Assembly: GCA_946479055.1 (NCBI GenBank)
Contig: CAMLEX010000268.1
Span: forward strand, 1 to 6,927
Direction: 5' to 3'
DNA length: 6,927 nucleotides
DNA from: an uncultured Bacteroidota bacterium
GTDB taxonomy: Bacteria; Bacteroidota; Bacteroidia; Chitinophagales; Chitinophagaceae
In this document: one piece after another, positions 6,604 through 6,927 of the stretch
Layout: each line of letters begins with the position of its first letter
Numbering within the stretch: the first letter of the stretch is position 1
Translations under genes and position numbers: made by a program
The notes under the pieces: model-generated
The model's input: the letters and a program-made list of their open reading frames with translations, nothing else
Told to the model about the DNA's origin: nothing
The model's database searches: none

Positions 6604-6927
6604 TTGAAAAAAATATTTCTTGCCGGATTTATTTCTTTTTGTACAGCAATAGCTCAAGCCCAAATAAAATGGCCGCAGATAACGTCCACAACTAAGCCTT
6701 GGACACGTTGGTGGTGGGAAGGAAATGCGGTGAATAAAAAAGACCTGACATGGAATTTAGAGCAATACCAGGAAGCAGGTTTAGGTGGTGTAGAGCTCAC
6801 GCCTATTTACGGCGTGTATGGGTACGAAAAACAATTCATTGATTTTTTATCACCGAAATGGATGCAAATGTTTTGCTATACCTTGTCTGAAGCAAAAAGA
6901 TTGGGTATTGGTGTCGATCTTGCCAAT
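6604..6927 (+). CDS. GH106 alpha-L-rhamnosidase, N-terminal part, TTG start
   Basis: The reading frame is open from TTG 6604 to the window end (108 codons; no stop). It gives (M)KKIFLAGFISFCTAIAQAQ, a clear signal peptide, followed by IKWPQITSTTKPWTRWWWEG, NAVNKKDLTWNLEQYQEAG, LGGVELTPIYGVYGYE, FIDFLSPKWMQMF and EAKRLGIGVDLAN. This is the characteristic N-terminal block of GH106 alpha-L-rhamnosidases (KPWTRWWW, GGVE, SPKWM and GxGVDLAN). These enzymes hydrolyse alpha-linked rhamnose in pectin side chains or rhamnogalacturonan; export to the periplasm is expected. The start is forced: an in-frame stop TAA lies at 6589-6591, the only common start codon between it and the signal peptide is TTG, and the first in-frame ATG is far into the domain (residue 87). 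The catalytic acids lie beyond the window. The gene is separated from the lyase by the repeat-rich spacer, so it may be a separate transcription unit of the same locus. Confidence 0.9.
   Translation, partial: MKKIFLAGFISFCTAIAQAQIKWPQITSTTKPWTRWWWEGNAVNKKDLTWNLEQYQEAGLGGVELTPIYGVYGYEKQFIDFLSPKWMQMFCYTLSEAKRLGIGVDLAN

Overview
This looks like a piece of a Bacteroidota chromosome, and the style suggests Chitinophagaceae or a near relative. The evidence is a SusC end followed by SusD, AT-rich leaders with no clear Shine-Dalgarno sites, '...AQ' type signal peptides, and typical SusD, GH105, CE12, PL22 and GH106 protein families. The exact genus cannot be read from the window. All real genes lie on the + strand. 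Bases 1-28 are not biological: they are an Illumina sequencing adapter left at the contig end.

Layout: adapter (1-28); the last 12 codons of a SusC-like TonB-dependent transporter (30-68); a SusD-like glycan-binding lipoprotein (127-2085); a strong intrinsic terminator and a cluster of short repeats (2116-2213); a tight three-gene block with gaps of 8 and 12 bp, consisting of GH105 unsaturated rhamnogalacturonyl hydrolase (2239-3615), CE12/SGNH rhamnogalacturonan acetylesterase (3624-4964) and a PL22-type oligogalacturonate lyase (4977-6227); a 376-bp spacer made of degenerate repeat and hairpin remnants (6228-6603); and the first 108 codons of a GH106 alpha-L-rhamnosidase (6604-6927), which starts with TTG and runs off the window.

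Taken together this is part of a polysaccharide utilisation locus (PUL) for pectin, most likely the rhamnogalacturonan backbone plus oligogalacturonides. SusC/SusD would capture and import oligosaccharides. In the periplasm the esterase would remove acetyl groups from galacturonate, GH106 would remove rhamnose, GH105 would remove the unsaturated uronate left by lyases, and PL22 would split short oligogalacturonides. The endo-acting lyase that should create these substrates (for example PL9, PL11 or PL1), and the regulator, are not in the window.

I did not find a previously undescribed system. The points worth a second look are the adapter (and the chimeric peptide it creates), the lyase stop codon lying inside a 7-bp tandem repeat, the TTG start, the apparently incomplete metal-binding set in the lyase, and the repeat cluster between susD and the enzyme block.
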